Source: Hydrogenophilales bacterium 12-61-10
GTDB taxonomy: Bacteria; Pseudomonadota; Gammaproteobacteria; Burkholderiales; Thiobacillaceae
Assembly: GCA_002279795.1 (NCBI GenBank)
Contig: NCCT01000019.1
Span: 1 to 52,534 of the forward strand
Direction: 5' to 3'
DNA length: 52,534 bases
The notes beneath the pieces were generated by a model. It saw only the letters and a program-made list of their open reading frames with translations. It was not told the DNA's origin and made no database searches. Positions 50,690-52,534 of this stretch are shown one piece after another (the stretch's first letter is position 1; every line of letters starts with the position of its first letter). A program made the position numbers and the translations under genes.

Positions 50690-52534
50690 CGATTGCTCCC
50701 AGGTTCATGTTGCCGGGGCGTTTTCCGGTCAGGTAGTAATCCATCACCGCGCGGGCCATGGGCGCAGCGGTGGAGCCGCCATGCTCGCCGTTTTCGACCA
50801 TGACCGCGATCGCGATGGTGGGATTCTCGACCGGCGCATAGGCGATGAACAGGGCGTGGTCACGATGCTTACGCGCCAGGCTGCCTGCGTCGTAACGCGC
50901 GCCCTGCTTGATGCCCACTACCTGCGCGGTGCCGGTCTTGCCGGCGATCGTGTAGGCGGCGCCGGCAGCGGCGCGCGATGCCGTGCCGCCGGGCTGCATC
51001 ACGGCCACCATGCCTGCGCGCACCGCTGCCAGATTGTCGGGGTCAATGGCCAGCTGCTGCCGGGTTGCAACGGGCTGGGCCTGCCACGCGCGCGTCAGCG
51101 GGTCGCGCACCGCCTGCACCAGCCGGGGCTCGATACGCGTGCCGCCGTTGGCGATCATGGCGGTCGCCACGGCCAGCTGCAGCGGCGTGGTCAGATGGAA
51201 ACCCTGGCCTATCCCCGCGATCACCGTTTCGCCGGGATACCAGGGCTGCTTGAAGCGCCGCTGCTTCCACTCGCGCGAAGGCAGCAGTCCGGCCGATTCG
51301 CCGTCGAGATCGATGCCGGATTTTTCGCCCAGTCCAAACTGCGCCAGATAGTCGTGCATACGGTCGATTCCCATGTCCACCGCCAGCCGGTAGTAGTAGA
51401 CGTCGCACGACTGGGCGATCGATTTGCTCAGGTCGACCACGCCATGGCCGCCTTTTTTCCAGTCGCGGTACTGATGGCTGCTGCGCGGCAGGCTGAAATA
51501 ACCCGGGTCGTTGATTGCGTCGGAAGGCTTGCGCAAGCCCAGTTCCAGGCCCGCCAGTGCCATGAAAGGCTTGATCGTCGAACCGGGCGGATAAATCCCG
51601 CGCAGCACGCGGTTGACCATCGGCCGCTCGGGCGATTCGTTGAGCGATTTCCAGGTTTCCGGGTCGATGCCGTCGACGAACAGGTTGGGGTCGAATCCGG
51701 GCTTGCTCACCAGCGCCAGCACCCCGCCGGTATTCGGGTCGAGTGCCACCAGGCCGCCGAGATACTCACCGAATACGTGTTCGGCCACTTCCTGCAGGTC
51801 GCGGTCGAGGTACAGCCGCAAATCCTTGCCCGGAACCGGCGGAATGCGCGACAACACGCGGACGGCGCGACCGCTTGAATCGGTCTCCATCTGGTCGAAA
51901 CCGGTACGGCCGTGCAGCAGGGTTTCGTAACTCTGCTCGAGCCCGGTCTTGCCGATATGCGCGCCGCCCTGATAGTTCTCCTCACGCCCGGCCTCGCGCA
52001 GCCGCTTCAGGTCGCGGTCATTGATGCGGCCGATAAAGCCCACCACGTGCGCCATCCCGTGGCCCGCCTGATAATTGCGGAACAGACGCGCCTTGACCTC
52101 GATCCCCGGCAGTCTATAGCGGTTGGCTGCCAGAATCGCCACTTCCTCGTCGCTCAGCTTGCTTTTCAACGGCACCGTCTCGAACTCGTGCGATTCGGCG
52201 AGCAGGCGGCGAAACCGGCGCAGCTGGCCCGGCGTAATCTCGATCAGCTTACCCACCTTGGTCAGGGTGGTCTCCAGGTTCCGGATATGCCCACGGGTGA
52301 CTTCCAGCGTATAGGCGGAATAATTTTCTGCCAGCACACGGCCTTTGCTGTCGAGTATCAGCCCGCGATTGGGTGCGATCGGCACCTGCGAAATGCGATT
52401 GCTTTCGGCACGCCCGGTGTAGTAATCGTGCTGCGTGATCTGCAGATAAAAGCCCCGCGCCAGCAACAGGGTCGCCAGTATCGCCACGAAAACCGCACCG
52501 ACTTTCAGGCGTCCGTGAAAACCCGCCAGTTCAC
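50676..52534 (-). CDS. mrdA: Penicillin-binding protein 2 (MrdA), 5' end cut by the window edge
   Basis: At least 618 residues, still open at 52534; GTG 52485-52487 is an internal Val within the membrane helix, not the start. A helix (GAVFVAILATLLLARGFYLQ) anchors it. The PBP dimer region follows (RAESNRISQVPIAPNRGLIL, SKGRVLAENYS). Transpeptidase motifs: Ser in PPGSTIKPFMAL (SxxK), SCDVYYY (SxN-type), and KTGTAQV. It crosslinks peptidoglycan made by RodA in rod elongation. All catalytic motifs are intact, unlike the DacA homologue in the same cluster. Confidence 0.96.
   Translation of the reverse strand, partial: ELAGFHGRLKVGAVFVAILATLLLARGFYLQITQHDYYTGRAESNRISQVPIAPNRGLILDSKGRVLAENYSAYTLEVTRGHIRNLETTLTKVGKLIEITPGQLRRFRRLLAESHEFETVPLKSKLSDEEVAILAANRYRLPGIEVKARLFRNYQAGHGMAHVVGFIGRINDRDLKRLREAGREENYQGGAHIGKTGLEQSYETLLHGRTGFDQMETDSSGRAVRVLSRIPPVPGKDLRLYLDRDLQEVAEHVFGEYLGGLVALDPNTGGVLALVSKPGFDPNLFVDGIDPETWKSLNESPERPMVNRVLRGIYPPGSTIKPFMALAGLELGLRKPSDAINDPGYFSLPRSSHQYRDWKKGGHGVVDLSKSIAQSCDVYYYRLAVDMGIDRMHDYLAQFGLGEKSGIDLDGESAGLLPSREWKQRRFKQPWYPGETVIAGIGQGFHLTTPLQLAVATAMIANGGTRIEPRLVQAVRDPLTRAWQAQPVATRQQLAIDPDNLAAVRAGMVAVMQPGGTASRAAAGAAYTIAGKTGTAQVVGIKQGARYDAGSLARKHRDHALFIAYAPVENPTIAIAVMVENGEHGGSTAAPMARAVMDYYLTGKRPGNMNLGAIDATE

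Noticed and set aside
1-52534. tRNA, rRNA, insertion sequences, phage genes or CRISPR arrays
   Set aside because: I looked for transposase or integrase motifs, long terminal repeats and tRNA-like cloverleaf signals and saw none I could support.

Overview
The window is high-GC bacterial DNA that I read as a betaproteobacterium, probably from the Nitrosomonadales/Thiobacillaceae range. The phylum rests on an exosortase A (XrtA, PEP-CTERM) exopolysaccharide locus joined to a mrdA-mrdB-rlpA-dacA-dat-ybeD-lipB-lipA cell-wall/lipoate block. The genus cannot be fixed by reading alone.

Layout. (1) 2-7749, plus strand: overlapping glycan genes. They are a glycosyltransferase tail, a chimeric GT2/flippase ORF, a NodB deacetylase, three GT2 enzymes, and a 1033-aa GT2-membrane-alkaline-phosphatase-superfamily fusion. 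(2) 7761-13691, minus strand: TPR protein, GT2, GT4, GT2, a NodB-like membrane protein and a sulfotransferase. (3) 13827-15653, plus strand: a lone asparagine-synthetase homologue without the glutaminase cysteine. (4) 38665 down to 15689, minus strand: a run of 19 genes with almost no gaps. It starts with the export lipoprotein, chain-length protein, tyrosine autokinase, outer-membrane protein, ATPase, wecB, deacetylase, FemAB, two XrtA sugar transferases and exosortase A/EpsI. It continues through an amidotransferase, further glycosyltransferases, a second sulfotransferase, a PaaK-like ligase, an O-ligase, an SGNH protein and an MBOAT acyltransferase. (5) 38904-41875, plus strand: MazG, 2Fe-2S ferredoxin, hydrolase and an ABC-2 exporter, all overlapping. 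(6) 41876-42268: non-coding, with candidate RNA structure. (7) 42269-43410: a proline-rich PEP-CTERM protein, a likely XrtA substrate. (8) 52534 down to 43412, minus strand: the cell-shape/lipoate block.

How the genes fit together. Regions 1-4 together encode synthesis, polymerisation/ligation, decoration (acyl, sulfate, deacetyl, possibly phospho groups) and export of an extracellular polysaccharide. XrtA processes PEP-CTERM proteins, which are thought to be carried out with or onto this polymer.

Main oddities. Three XrtA-locus genes (TIGR04063-type glycosyltransferase, amidotransferase, FemAB) each carry an internal out-of-frame deletion. The autokinase has a perfect 57-bp tandem duplication. 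The first full ORF is a GT2/flippase chimera, and the PEP-CTERM gene needs a frameshift. This may be an assembly problem or true decay. Separately, the DacA homologue has lost all three catalytic motifs (SxxK, SxN, KTG), which is the most striking protein-level signal in the window.
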